Shown here: one piece after another, positions 16,485 through 26,781 of the stretch | How positions within the stretch are numbered: the first letter of the stretch is position 1 | How the letters are laid out: the number at the start of each line of letters is the position of its first letter | Origin: Mucilaginibacter sp. SG564 | GTDB taxonomy: Bacteria > Bacteroidota > Bacteroidia > Sphingobacteriales > Sphingobacteriaceae | Assembly: GCF_013149275.1 (NCBI RefSeq) | Contig: NZ_JABGNA010000005.1 | Coordinates: 248,001 to 312,000, forward strand | Direction of reading: 5' to 3' | DNA: 64,000 bases | Notes under the pieces: generated by a model | The model's database searches: none | What the model was told of the DNA's origin: nothing | The model's input: the letters and a program-made list of their open reading frames with translations, nothing else | Translations under genes and position numbers: made by a program

Positions 16485-16889
16485 TCGGCAAAGATATCAA
16501 ATACAGGCGTCAATTGTTTTTGTCTTGCGCCGATCCGATCAATACAATCTAGACCCTAAAAAAGGGCGATTATTCTATTTGCATTAAATGTCTGGTACCT
16601 GAATTTACCCGGATCATTTTCGGATTGCCTTTTTATGTTATTTCCGTTAGCCGATTTCCTATAAAGTAGGAGATTCGAAAATGACTTCTTTCATTAAAAA
16701 CCAAATTGACTTGATGCACGATAATGTTCAGTTATCTATTATTGGATTACATGCCTATGTTACTTTGAAAGTTAACGAAGTTACTGTGTCCTATCTTACA
16801 AAATGGTTCAACTATCGTTCAGGTTAGTATGAACAAGAGCCGAGTCTTTGTCTCTACGGCGATTGAGTCAAAAATCGTAATATTAATCG
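16485..16889. other. 405-base interval with no supported gene
   Basis: The only reading frame with a start and a Shine-Dalgarno-like AGGAG is 16681-16827 (48 codons, MTSFIKNQIDLMHDNVQL...), which matches nothing I recognise and may be chance. The interval borders a decayed hydrolase gene and is probably decayed DNA itself. Confidence 0.4.
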
Positions 16890-17482
16890 TTCACTGATGC
16901 TGCACATTTTTATGCAGCGCTCCATCAAGTCAAACTGGATACGGTACCTGGGTATCACTTCCGGTATTCCAATTGGGGCTATGTCCTCCTGGGGCACCTG
17001 CTGGAAAAGGTCTGTGGTAAATCGTTTGCGGGACTATTAAAACAATATGTTACCCGGCCCTTCGGAATGCCTGACACCTGGTAAGCGCTTACTCCGGCAT
17101 TGAAGCAGGAATAGCAGTACCTTATAGCGACAATGCCCGGTCAAATATTTACATACAGGAAGGGATGTTCAGCCCTGCCGGCTTTATCCATTCCAGTCTT
17201 AACGATATGATTACTTACCTGACGCAACAGATCGCCGAAAATGATGCGGCGGTCAAGCTTAGCCATCAGCCAACCGCAAATGTGATAGGACTTGGTTGGG
17301 GCGTGGCAGCCCGCAAAGGTTACAGGGACATTCAGCACAATGGCAGCACGATGGGCTTTGCTGCTAATCTTTCAGCCTTTCCTGAATTAGGCAGTGGCTG
17401 CGTAATCCTGGTGAACAACCGGATAAACATGAACCAACTGATCCTGGGTATTCAGCAGATTGCAAGAAGAACCGACCTTTGA
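16890..17482 (+). pseudogene. decayed beta-lactamase-family serine hydrolase
   Basis: The frame starting near 16890 reads VPGYHFRYSNWGYVLLGHLL followed by EKVCGKSF and FGMPDTW, then hits a stop at 17082. The reading continues in another frame from 17084 (SAYSGIEAGIAVPYSDNARS) through PAGFIHSSLNDMITYLTQQ, WGVAARKG and HNGSTMGF to a stop at 17482. YSN and HxG are the second and third motifs of class C beta-lactamase/PBP-like hydrolases. The N-terminus with the SxxK nucleophile is missing. One frameshift plus a 5' deletion make this a pseudogene. The 145 bases after it hold no gene. Confidence 0.82.
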
Positions 17483-17627
17483 TCCGGTGTTTGGGGCTAC
17501 GATTAAAAGGAAATACTGCGTTACATCCTAAAAACGTCAATGCGTTTTTATTCTAATTCGATGTTTTTCCTACGTTGTCTCCTCAGTGCATTATTTGTGA
17601 AAAGGCGAATTCCTGGTTCACAAATGG

Positions 17628-19076
17628 TCACTCAATTTTAAGATCTTTAGATTGAGCTACGAGTTTTTGGTAAGGATGAGCCAAAAACAACTCCAGGTAA
17701 TCGATACCGTCTACCTTGAACCCGCTTCCATGGCCTTCATTATGCCGGATCAGCAACTGGCTGTTAGGCAGCGTTCTTTTAATTAACCTGTTATAGAAAA
17801 TACTGCAGCCGGGGTCTGTATCACCTCCGACAATAATGGTCGGCACAGAACTGTATAAAGCCATTTTAGCCGCGGCTGGTTCAATTGCAACCTTCCAGCA
17901 ATTACAGACGGTTGGGTTTACATCGTTGTATCTGTAGCCATTTAACCATGGAAGTACCTCATTCTGTTTTTTTTGTTTTGCGTAATCGGTGAACTGAACC
18001 TGTTCAGAACAAAACACCGAGTATCGCATACCGCGTGATATGGAGCTGTTGCCTTTAAAATAGCCGTCAAGCAATGCGCTGATGTAAGGTTGGTGTTTAC
18101 CACCGATCATATCTATGATGACCTTTGGAGTGCCACTGACCTCGCCGTCGCTCAACCTGCTGTTGATTATATCCAACAGATCACTCTTATCATAGGTGAC
18201 CGTCAAACTGTCCTTTGTTCCCTTTTCCAAATATTTCATGCTAAACTTCTCTCCGCTTATCCTTGTAAAATATCGCTGAAACTTATTTTTCAGATCACCA
18301 TATTCGCTACCAGTGGAATCAGCTTTACAATTTATGAAAATCTGTTCTAAGGCTTCATTAAAATTTGTTAAGGCATCTTCTTCGTAATTAACGAAGCTGG
18401 GAAGCGGGGATCTCAGAATGAGTGTCCGTACAGCCTCAGGATGTAACTTGGCGACGGTCATCATCAGGCCTCCACTGTAAGATAGTCCGATCAGGTTTAG
18501 GGAATCAAGCCCCAATGCCAGTCGCAAATCGTTGATATCTTCCGCACAGGCCAATGTGTTATAAGCTGACAAGTCGATGCCTGACCGGATTAATCTTTCC
18601 TTTGCTGCCCGGACGGCATTATTAAGGAGCTCATTCCGATCTTTACCCGAGCGATAACTCTGCCTTACGGCTTCGTCAATCTCCGGGCAAGCCAGTGACG
18701 GTATAGCATCTTTAGTGCCGCGCTGGCTGAACATAATGGTGCCGCCGAATTTCAAATAGCCAAATTCATAACCTATGCTGTCAATGCCGCTCGTTGTACT
18801 GTACCCGGGGCCTCCAACTGAGTAAAGCGATATGTTTTTTCGCGCGTCCTGCTCTGGTCGACGAATAAAGATAAACGGTATTTTTACTTTAGTCCCATTG
18901 GGCTTTAGCCGATTTTCGGAAACGATAAGATAGCCGGATTTAACGATCAGGCGAGGGTCCGCGGGGGCAAACTTTTTCCACTCGATAGAAGTCTTGGAAT
19001 GCTGGGCATGGGCGGATGAATGAATTGCTATGATTTTAAGCAAGAGTATCACTGAAAGTAGTTTAATCTTCATCAT
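17628..19076 (-). CDS. secreted alpha/beta hydrolase, S33 proline/tripeptidyl-aminopeptidase-like
   Basis: A 482-residue protein with a signal peptide (MMKIKLLSVILLLKIIAIHS...AHAQ). It has the features of the S33 aminopeptidase-like hydrolases: VGGPGYST (oxyanion region), FSQRGTKDAIPSLACPE, the nucleophile in GLSYSGG, a large helical cap rich in lysine and aromatic residues, the acid in VGGDTDPGC and the His in NEGHGS. Extra cysteines (CPE, CAED, CNCW) suggest disulphides in the periplasm. It lies downstream of an AraC-type gene on the same strand, 51 bases away, and may be regulated by it. The natural substrate is unknown. Confidence 0.88.
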   Translation of the reverse strand: MMKIKLLSVILLLKIIAIHSSAHAQHSKTSIEWKKFAPADPRLIVKSGYLIVSENRLKPNGTKVKIPFIFIRRPEQDARKNISLYSVGGPGYSTTSGIDSIGYEFGYLKFGGTIMFSQRGTKDAIPSLACPEIDEAVRQSYRSGKDRNELLNNAVRAAKERLIRSGIDLSAYNTLACAEDINDLRLALGLDSLNLIGLSYSGGLMMTVAKLHPEAVRTLILRSPLPSFVNYEEDALTNFNEALEQIFINCKADSTGSEYGDLKNKFQRYFTRISGEKFSMKYLEKGTKDSLTVTYDKSDLLDIINSRLSDGEVSGTPKVIIDMIGGKHQPYISALLDGYFKGNSSISRGMRYSVFCSEQVQFTDYAKQKKQNEVLPWLNGYRYNDVNPTVCNCWKVAIEPAAAKMALYSSVPTIIVGGDTDPGCSIFYNRLIKRTLPNSQLLIRHNEGHGSGFKVDGIDYLELFLAHPYQKLVAQSKDLKIE

Positions 19077-19127
19077 GATACAAATTAAAACAAAGCAATG
19101 GTGCCGAAATAGGAAAAAACGGACAAC

Positions 19128-19937
19128 TTAAAGATCGTGCCGACGGATGCTTTGACCAGTGAAGTGGGCAACATCCCTGTAAAAATGACTGTGGTCAAAA
19201 TAACCAAATGCATAAGGATTGAAATGGCTTCCTTGGGTCATATAACTTGTCAGCGCGGTACGTGCGCGGAGCGTTGAAAAATACTTTTTTGGCGTGATCC
19301 CGATAACTTTCCTAAAATACCGGTTCACCGTTTTGGACGTTGTAAAAAATTTGTCTGATAGCGCCGCATTATTGAGCTGCATGCCGCTATCGACATAGAC
19401 ATCTATAACATCTTGTACTAATTTGAAGTAATGATCTTGCTGATATTTTGGACGATAACTATTTAATAAATAAGCATCAATAAGCCTGCACCGGCACGAA
19501 AAGCTTTCTGCAGACCTCAATTCGCTGATGAGACAGTGCGGCAGTATAGATCGTAGATCAACTACCTTATTCAGGAGTGCCAACTGACTAATGCCCAGGA
19601 CCGCTTCTAGGCCACCGGGATTGAATTTAACGATGAAAATGTGATCATCCGGTTGATTCAAGCGTTCGACAACGGAGTCACGCAAAATGAGTACATCGCG
19701 ATCTTTTTCGATCAAATGGAGTCTATCATCGACGATCATACGATATGGCGCTCCGAGATTCAGATAAATGGTTGGTGTCCAGCTTGGAAACATTTTGATC
19801 GTATAGTGCTGGCCCCTCAGAAACAGGCTAGTTTTATCAACGCAAGTCTCCCCGTAAAACTCTATATGTTCGTAAAGTTCGCCAGATGGTGATGCAAAGT
19901 TGTATGTTTTTCTAATATTATCGAAGATCTCGACCAT
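19128..19937 (-). CDS. AraC-family transcriptional regulator
   Basis: A 269-residue protein. An N-terminal sensing domain (about 1-165) has the DUF6597-like layout that precedes the HTH in many Bacteroidetes AraC proteins. The C-terminal AraC DNA-binding domain (about 170-269) has LSDKFFTTSKTVNRYFRKVIGITPKKYFSTLR for the first HTH and FNPYAFGYFDHSHFYRDVAHFTGQ for the second. It is immediately upstream of the secreted hydrolase gene on the same strand, the usual position for a local regulator. The ligand is unknown. Confidence 0.9.
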   Translation of the reverse strand: MVEIFDNIRKTYNFASPSGELYEHIEFYGETCVDKTSLFLRGQHYTIKMFPSWTPTIYLNLGAPYRMIVDDRLHLIEKDRDVLILRDSVVERLNQPDDHIFIVKFNPGGLEAVLGISQLALLNKVVDLRSILPHCLISELRSAESFSCRCRLIDAYLLNSYRPKYQQDHYFKLVQDVIDVYVDSGMQLNNAALSDKFFTTSKTVNRYFRKVIGITPKKYFSTLRARTALTSYMTQGSHFNPYAFGYFDHSHFYRDVAHFTGQSIRRHDL

Positions 19938-20246
19938 GTTAACAATGGGATGGGTTTACAGCTAATAGACGTATTTAAAAAAAATTCGTTACAGTATGCG
20001 TAATACGTATCTGTGTACGCTAAAATCTCATTTCCGTTTTCAGCTAAAAATGTTCCAGCATGTACCAGTATATAAGTTATCTGCCAGCTTTGCTTCAAAA
20101 CTGCGTTTTACGTAACTAATGGGAACTATACTTGAAGCAGAAGTTGCGAAAAAATAAAATGCTTTTTGAATCTTTGCTTGGACGAGACTAACTCACTCAG
20201 TTAAAGTACGACGATGACATAGCAGAAATCGGCGTATTAAAAGTCA
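19938..20246. other. 309-base intergenic interval without a supported gene
   Basis: It lies between the AraC gene start and the 3' end of the fused permease gene. It is AT-rich with many scattered stops. A 78-codon minus-strand frame overlaps the AraC gene start but has no protein-like features. It presumably contains the AraC promoter; I see no clear TAnnTTTG element. Confidence 0.4.
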
Positions 20247-23200
20247 TTATTCGCTTCTAAGACTCTTTACAGGGTTCGCCAGCGCAGCTTTGATGGATTG
20301 TGAGCTGACCGTGAGCAGAGCAATCAAAATGGCACCCACCCCCGCCAGTGCAAACATCCACCAACTAATTGTAATCCTGTAGGCAAAATCCTGTAGCCAT
20401 TGGTGCATGGCCCACCAGGCAATGGGAGATGCAATTAAAATGGCTACCACAACCAATTTAATGAAATCCAACGATAATAAGGTGGTGATGCCCTGTACGC
20501 TGGCGCCTAAAACCTTACGGATGCCTATTTCTTTGCTGCGCTGCTCGGCTAAGAAAGCAGAAAGCGCGAACAGACCCAGGCAGGCAATAATAATAGCCAA
20601 TGCTGCAAAGCTGGTAAATATTTCACCCGTACGGGTCACGTCTGCATACATTTTTGCAAAGTCATCATCGAGAAAGGTGTAACGTATGGGTTGATCGGGC
20701 GAGTATTTTTTCCAAACATCCGTCACACTGCTAATCGTATGCTGCAGGTCGCCGCCTTGCAGTTTAACGGTCATCATGGATGTACTCAGGCCATAGTGAA
20801 GCGCCACAGGCCCGATCTCATCCCGCATCGATTCATAATTAAAATCCCGCATCACCCCAATGACCGTAAATATGCCGTTGTCGCTGATCCGTGCGCCAAG
20901 CGGATGTTTCAAACCCAGTTTCCTGACCATACTTTGATTGATGATCATCGATCTTCCTGCCGTATCATCAGCCATAGCTTCAGAGAAATTCCGGCCATCG
21001 AGCAACTTGATGCCTAAGGTACCGAGATAGGTATCATCCACCTGCCAGATCTGGCCCGAAACGGGGGGATCAAGTTTTTCACGGCCTTCTTTAAAAAAAG
21101 CATTACCATTACGCGAGGTGCCGTTTATCGGCAGGTAATCACTGATGGAAGCGCTTTTGACAGCAGCTATCTTAGTCAATTCGCTCTTAAAATTCTTAAT
21201 ATTTTGATCGCCCAGCGTATTCGTGCTTTGGATGACCATGACCTGGTCTTTATCAAAACCCACCTTACGGTTGAGTATAAAATGCATTTGGTTATAGATC
21301 ACCACCGTGCTGATCATCAGGATGATAGAGGCGGCGAACTGGAAAACAACGAGCCCATTGCGTAAAGTCAGGTTCTTGCTGCCGGTGCTGATGGTGCCCT
21401 TTAATACTTGTCCCGGCCGGAAACCGGAAAGATAAAAAGCAGGGTACAAACCGGCAAGCGTACCAACTACGAGAACAGAAAGCAAGATGACCGGCACGAA
21501 CCACCATTCCAGCCATGGCATGACCAGCGATCTTGCAGCGATGTTATTGAAATATGGCAGGAACAGCCAGGCAATCATAATACCCAGCAGGAAAGAAATG
21601 AAACTGTAGATCAGTGATTCCGTCAGGAACTGGGCGATCAGGCTGCCGCGATGCGAACCTACCACTTTGCGCAGGCCGACCTCTTTAGCACGACTAGCCG
21701 ATTTGGCCGTAGAAAGATTGATAAAGTTGATGCAGGCAATGACCAGGATAAACAGCGCGATAGCGCCGAATAGCCAGACGAAACGGATATCGCCATTGGT
21801 TAACCTGTCTGAAAAATTGTAAGAATACAGATTAATATCGGGCACCGGCTGCAGGTAAATATGGAACTTATCCGCTTCGGCCTTGGGGTCTTGCGCGCCC
21901 CCTTTGCGTGCTTCAGGCATCAGGTAGTTTTTGCGCAGGCCGGTATTCAGTTTTTTTTCAAATCCGGCCACGTTCGTCCCGGCTTTCAGTTTAACGTACT
22001 GAATATAGTTATACCAACGCCAGCTGTTTTGCTCGCCGGCCCCAAATTCCATCCCGGAGAGGGTGATGAAAAAATGGAAGGGGTATAAATGCGAGTTCGC
22101 AGGAATATCAGCCATCACCCCACCGATTCGGTAAGGATGCGACTGGTCATTATCTATATACATGACCTTACCCAACGGGCTTTGGCCTGGATAGTATTTA
22201 TCGGCCATAGCTTTAGAGATCACCAGGGTTTGCGGCTCTTTTAAAGCAGTAGCACCATCACCATACACCATGGGCAGCTCAAAGGCGCTGAAAAACGACT
22301 GATCAATATAAATGATACCCTGCTCGTAAGTATTCTGCCGCTGATCGGCCCGGCGTATTTGTGCATGGCCCAGGTAGGAGTTAAGGAGTCTCATGCGACC
22401 GGCATATTCCACCTCTGGAAAATCTTGCTGTATCGCTTTTGACAAGGGTGCCGGCCAGGCCAGGCCACGGCTCATCTCGCCATCGCCAACCACCCGGAAA
22501 ATACGATCAGCACCCGGGTAAAAACGGTCAAAGGTCATTTCGTAATGTATATACAGGCCAATGAGTAAACAAGCAGCGATGCCCAGGGCAAAGCCGCCGA
22601 TCTTTACCACGGCATACATTCTTTGCTTGAGCAACTGGCGGTAAGCGATCTTTAAATAATTCCTGATCATAAAATTGCGTTTTTGGGTTTCCTGACGCAA
22701 TATTGCAGCTTGTACAGCAGGGCGAAGTGCCAACTTATGAATTGGTACTTCTTTTTTATATTCTAAAGGTGTCTTGCCGGTGATCTCCCTGAAAACACGG
22801 TTAAAGGTCGTCTTGGAATTAAAACCGGATTCGTAGGCAATGCCCAATAAGTTAAGGTGATCGTATGCCGGGTCACGCATTTTACGGATGGTTTCGCGGA
22901 CACGGAACTCGTTGATAAAATCACTGAAGTTCTTCTTCAATCCCAAATTCATGATTTTCGAAAGCTCATGCGGGTGAATCCCCAGTTGCACAGCAAGCGT
23001 AGCCAGTGCGAGATCGGGATCGGTATAAAAACGGCCTGCCGCAACCGTTTCCTTTAGCCATCGCCCTTTTTCCCTGGCATCGATGTTTTCATTGTTTGCC
23101 CTAATCAGCTCCACATCATGATCCGGTTGAATCAACCGTTCAGACGCCATTATCATTAACAGGAAAGCGATTGCAAAAAGCAGGCTGTTAATGAAGCAGG

Positions 23201-23696
23201 ACAACAGGCAAAGCAAACCAAGCAACAGCAAGGTGCGGTTAAGTCGCCGAAAGGCAAAACGCGGCCTGTCCATCAGCACAGGCTGAAGCTTATCATAAAA
23301 ATTCTGAATCAGCCGATGCGCCAGGTATAGATAAATGATGATTGAAACCAAGATCGCCCAGACCGGCATCCAGTATGATATCAATAAGGGGCAGAGTAAT
23401 AACATATCGTTCAGAACGAACCGTTGTTCTGGCCGGATAAGCTGCCTTACATAGAAAAATAACAACGGGCCCATTGCCGGTAATAAAAATGAGGTCATTC
23501 CCCCGGTATATATTGTCGTAACCACCAGGGCCAGACTCAAATATAAGTTGGCCTTTTTCGCAGGCTTTTCAGCCAACCCTAATAGCAGCGCAACAGCAAT
23601 TCCTGCGAACAGTGTTCCCAATGAAGCCAGGTCATATAAGCTGATATGAAATAGTTGTGTTTTCAACAGGAAATCGTTTGTCAATGATTGTTCCAA
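20247..23696 (-). CDS. membrane AraC-type regulator fused to MacB/FtsX-like permease (copy 1)
   Basis: An 1149-residue fusion. Residues 1-185 have about five or six hydrophobic helices. Residues 205-315 are an AraC-type HTH (LATLAVQLGIHPHELSKIMN, then LLGIAYESGFNSKTTFNRVF and GKTPLEYKK). From Met343 (MIRNYLKIAYRQLL) the sequence is a complete MacB/FtsX-like permease: a first helix, a periplasmic MacB_PCD domain, FtsX helices (FVWLFGAIALFILVIACINF), a second periplasmic domain, and a last FtsX block with EQRSKEIGIRKVLGASV and a terminal NPVKSLRSE. The linker looks like a former permease start fused in frame. The only plausible start is TTG at 23696. No ATPase gene is adjacent. Confidence 0.9.
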   Translation of the reverse strand: MEQSLTNDFLLKTQLFHISLYDLASLGTLFAGIAVALLLGLAEKPAKKANLYLSLALVVTTIYTGGMTSFLLPAMGPLLFFYVRQLIRPEQRFVLNDMLLLCPLLISYWMPVWAILVSIIIYLYLAHRLIQNFYDKLQPVLMDRPRFAFRRLNRTLLLLGLLCLLSCFINSLLFAIAFLLMIMASERLIQPDHDVELIRANNENIDAREKGRWLKETVAAGRFYTDPDLALATLAVQLGIHPHELSKIMNLGLKKNFSDFINEFRVRETIRKMRDPAYDHLNLLGIAYESGFNSKTTFNRVFREITGKTPLEYKKEVPIHKLALRPAVQAAILRQETQKRNFMIRNYLKIAYRQLLKQRMYAVVKIGGFALGIAACLLIGLYIHYEMTFDRFYPGADRIFRVVGDGEMSRGLAWPAPLSKAIQQDFPEVEYAGRMRLLNSYLGHAQIRRADQRQNTYEQGIIYIDQSFFSAFELPMVYGDGATALKEPQTLVISKAMADKYYPGQSPLGKVMYIDNDQSHPYRIGGVMADIPANSHLYPFHFFITLSGMEFGAGEQNSWRWYNYIQYVKLKAGTNVAGFEKKLNTGLRKNYLMPEARKGGAQDPKAEADKFHIYLQPVPDINLYSYNFSDRLTNGDIRFVWLFGAIALFILVIACINFINLSTAKSASRAKEVGLRKVVGSHRGSLIAQFLTESLIYSFISFLLGIMIAWLFLPYFNNIAARSLVMPWLEWWFVPVILLSVLVVGTLAGLYPAFYLSGFRPGQVLKGTISTGSKNLTLRNGLVVFQFAASIILMISTVVIYNQMHFILNRKVGFDKDQVMVIQSTNTLGDQNIKNFKSELTKIAAVKSASISDYLPINGTSRNGNAFFKEGREKLDPPVSGQIWQVDDTYLGTLGIKLLDGRNFSEAMADDTAGRSMIINQSMVRKLGLKHPLGARISDNGIFTVIGVMRDFNYESMRDEIGPVALHYGLSTSMMTVKLQGGDLQHTISSVTDVWKKYSPDQPIRYTFLDDDFAKMYADVTRTGEIFTSFAALAIIIACLGLFALSAFLAEQRSKEIGIRKVLGASVQGITTLLSLDFIKLVVVAILIASPIAWWAMHQWLQDFAYRITISWWMFALAGVGAILIALLTVSSQSIKAALANPVKSLRSE

Positions 23697-23888
23697 TTTA
23701 GCATTTATCTGGTAATCAAACTACTGGAAAAGGTAAAGACCATCCTTGTAATGAAAGCGGACGGCGCACTGTTCGCTTACAGGCGGCAAATGGGTGCCAA
23801 TTCATAAGTTGGGACGTCAATCATTTGTACTTCTTCTAATTTCGTTCACAATATTTGAAAACAGTCCAACAAATTAAATGAGCTATCT

Positions 23889-26255
23889 ATGATCAGAAAT
23901 TATTTTATAACGGCAATCAGGAATCTTTGGCGCAACAAGTCGTTCGCTGTGATCAATATTGCAGGCCTTAGCGTAGGATTAGCATCTTGCATGCTGATCT
24001 TCCTGTATGCCATGGACGAGGTAAGTTATGACAGGTTTCACGTACAAGCTGCGAATATCTACCAGCTGGTGGTTGACGCCAAAAGCCCGGATGGACAGCT
24101 ACACAAATTTTCAGGCACAGGCGACGTACAGGGACCGGTATTCAAAAGCCAGTTACCCGAGGTGCAATGTTTTGTCCGGGTATATGGCACTGATTTTACG
24201 GTTAAACGGGATAATGAGGTATTTGACCAGACAGCGCTATTTGTAGACAGCAATTTTCTCTCAGTTTTTACATTTCCTTTACTGTACGGCAAAAAGCAAA
24301 ATGCGTTAAGCGATCCGCAGTCAATTATCCTCTCGGAAGAAACAGCGGAAAAATATTTCGGACACGGAGATCCCGTAGGAAAAACACTTCAACTAAAAAT
24401 ACACAATATTTTTCAGCCGTTTACGGTAACTGCCGTGACAAAGCAGTCACCCCAAAACTCATCGATTAAAATTAAAATGCTGGTGCCCCAGGCATCAAGA
24501 AAAGTACGTGATGGTTGGCTTAACTTCTTCCAAAACACCTTCCTGATTATAAAACCGGGCTCTGATATTCGAAAACTGTCTACAAAAATCAACCAGCTAT
24601 ACCTGAATGATGCTGAAAGCGAGCTCAAGTCTTCCGGCTCAAAGGATAAAATGACTTACAAACTGCAACCGTTTCTAGCGATGCATACCAGTACTGATTA
24701 CCCTGCTGGTAATGGACTATCCGATGCCAGTAAACCGACATATTCCTATATCCTGATAGCAATAGCATTATTCATCCTGGCCATAGCCTGTATGAACTTC
24801 GTGAATCTTACGGTGGCCCGCTCGCTCAAGCGGGGCAAAGAGATAGGCATCCGCAAGGTATTTGGAGGCCAGCGAACGCAACTGATCGTACAATTCCTGG
24901 GCGAATCACTTATCTTAAGCTTTATCGCATTTATGCTCGCAATAGCTTTGGTTCAACTGGCGCTTCCTTTTTTTAATACACTCACCAATAAGGCACTTGC
25001 ATTTTCATATTTACTGAGTTGGCGCTTAGTATCGGGCTATATCGGGATATTTCTGCTAAGCGGTCTGCTGGCTGGTTTTTATCCGGCATTGGTATTATCC
25101 GGCTTTAAACCCGTACAGACGCTCTATAACCGCCCCCATTTGACGGATAAAAAGTATTTATCAAAAGGCCTGGTTATTCTGCAATTCACATTAGCCACAT
25201 TTCTGATCATCGCAACTATTACCATTTATACGCAGTTCAATTACCTCATGCATTTCGACCTGGGATATAATGCGGACAATGTTGTATCGATACGCGTTTT
25301 TAATATTGACAAAAATAAATTCAACCTGTTCAAAACAGAGCTGGCAAAAGCACCGAATATCTACGGTATCACCGCCGACCAGGGCGGAAGATGGGGAACG
25401 GAGGGTTACATAAACGGATCAAGGGTATTCAATTTTGATGTGCAGAAAGTTGATGAAGATTACCTGCCTCTATTCCAGGTGCCCGTGCTTAAGGGCCGTA
25501 ATTTTTCAAGGAATATGGCTGCCGACAGCGCCAATTCTGTTTTGGTAAGCGAGCAGTTTGTCAAAGAAGCCGGATGGAAAGATCCAATAGGGCAGACAGT
25601 AGATTTTTTTCATGATCATAAAAAGTATACGGTGGTCGGCGTAGTAAGGGATTATCACTACTTGTCCCTATTGGAAAAACCCTCACCTATACTGTACAGC
25701 ATGAACCCTGATTATCCCTGGGGGAACATTTTTGTCCGGATCAATCCCCATTATAAACCGGAGGCATTAGACCGCATCCAAAAAGAATTCAAGGCCGATT
25801 TCCCGTTCATTCCTTATCAATATCAATTCAAAGAAGATGAACTTGCAGAACAATATGATAAAGAGGCCAGATGGAAGCAAATAGTAACTTTTGGGGCGGC
25901 ACTCACTATTTTCATATCCTGCATTGGCCTTTTTGGGTTGGCAACATTATCTGCCGAACACCGAAAAAAGGAAATCGGAATCCGCAAGGTGTTAGGTGCC
26001 AGCGTCGAAGGTATTGTCAGAAAGCTTTCTGCCGATTTTGCCTTTCTGATTGTAATTTCTGCAGCTATATCAACACCAGCTGCCTGGTGGGCCATGCAAA
26101 CGTGGTTGCAGGATTATCCGTACAGAATCCATCTTAACGTTTGGATATTCCTGTTTGCAACTGTATTTGTGCTTTTCATTGCGATGATAACATTGTGTTA
26201 TCAAACCATCAAAGCGGCGGCAGCAAATCCGGTTCAAAGTTTGCGGAATGAATAG
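23889..26255 (+). CDS. MacB/FtsX-like ABC transporter permease
   Basis: A 788-residue stand-alone permease (MIRNYFITAIRNLWRNKSF) with the same order of parts as the C-terminal portions of its two fused neighbours: one N-terminal helix, MacB_PCD periplasmic domain (SYDRFHVQAANIYQLVVDA), FtsX helices with GKEIGIRKVFGG, a second periplasmic domain, and final helices with KKEIGIRKVLGASV and the NPVQSLRNE end. Such permeases in Bacteroidetes probably export lipids or peptides or work as mechanotransmission devices with a MacB-type ATPase encoded elsewhere. It is divergent from fused copy 1 across 192 bases. Confidence 0.93.
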   Translation: MIRNYFITAIRNLWRNKSFAVINIAGLSVGLASCMLIFLYAMDEVSYDRFHVQAANIYQLVVDAKSPDGQLHKFSGTGDVQGPVFKSQLPEVQCFVRVYGTDFTVKRDNEVFDQTALFVDSNFLSVFTFPLLYGKKQNALSDPQSIILSEETAEKYFGHGDPVGKTLQLKIHNIFQPFTVTAVTKQSPQNSSIKIKMLVPQASRKVRDGWLNFFQNTFLIIKPGSDIRKLSTKINQLYLNDAESELKSSGSKDKMTYKLQPFLAMHTSTDYPAGNGLSDASKPTYSYILIAIALFILAIACMNFVNLTVARSLKRGKEIGIRKVFGGQRTQLIVQFLGESLILSFIAFMLAIALVQLALPFFNTLTNKALAFSYLLSWRLVSGYIGIFLLSGLLAGFYPALVLSGFKPVQTLYNRPHLTDKKYLSKGLVILQFTLATFLIIATITIYTQFNYLMHFDLGYNADNVVSIRVFNIDKNKFNLFKTELAKAPNIYGITADQGGRWGTEGYINGSRVFNFDVQKVDEDYLPLFQVPVLKGRNFSRNMAADSANSVLVSEQFVKEAGWKDPIGQTVDFFHDHKKYTVVGVVRDYHYLSLLEKPSPILYSMNPDYPWGNIFVRINPHYKPEALDRIQKEFKADFPFIPYQYQFKEDELAEQYDKEARWKQIVTFGAALTIFISCIGLFGLATLSAEHRKKEIGIRKVLGASVEGIVRKLSADFAFLIVISAAISTPAAWWAMQTWLQDYPYRIHLNVWIFLFATVFVLFIAMITLCYQTIKAAAANPVQSLRNE

Positions 26256-26467
26256 TTATTACACGTGTATGGTATTTCCTATTTACCAACTAAGAGAACG
26301 CTTCCAGAATGAAATGCTTTTTTTCTCTCTTGCCTGTAAGAATGTTTTTAATTTTTTCGCAGTAACCTGCTCTCCTTCATCAATTAGATTTCTTTGTATA
26401 TGATGGTTTTTATCAAAAAAACACCAACAATAACATCATCTCCTTTTCAATTAATTACGGCAAAAAA

Positions 26468-26493
26468 GCGTCTTTTTCCAGAAAAAAAGACGC
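26468..26493. repeat. 10-bp inverted repeat hairpin
   Basis: GCGTCTTTTT and AAAAAGACGC pair perfectly around a 6-base loop. The GACGCAA motif recurs just downstream. It may act as a terminator for the permease gene about 210 bases upstream, but it is not followed by a U run. Confidence 0.55.
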
Positions 26494-26676
26494 AACGAAA
26501 GACGCAATGAGAGGTGGTGTGTTTTTGATAATTTTCAATGAACCGAAATTTAAAAACAGCTTAATTTCGCAAATTAGGGGGTAAATTTTAAAAAGCAAGG
26601 TTCCTGTCTTTTAGAGACAATGAAAAAATCCTCACAAGTCGTTGGCTTGCGGTGTTTTATAAAAATTGGCGAAAAA

Positions 26677-26781
26677 GGAGGGTTCTGAATATCCGCATTA
26701 TATTATCTGATTGTCAGTATCTTACGATAAAAAAGTGTTCCCGCGCTACGAATAACAATGAGGCGAAATAACTCTAATTGT
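26677..26781 (+). repeat. 105-bp repeat, copy A (tRNA-Ser-3'-end-like)
   Basis: The element starts GGAGGGTTCTGAA, then 55 variable bases, GCTACGAAT, 13 variable bases, and AATAACTCTAATTGT. Copy B at 49116-49220 has the same blocks and exactly the same spacings on the other strand. The first block, read on the minus strand, resembles the T-arm/acceptor end of a tRNA-Ser gene, as left by integrative elements. No full tRNA is present. Confidence 0.65.

Noticed and set aside
19862..20098. 78-codon minus-strand frame upstream of the AraC gene
   Set aside because: It overlaps the AraC start in another frame and has no protein-like pattern.
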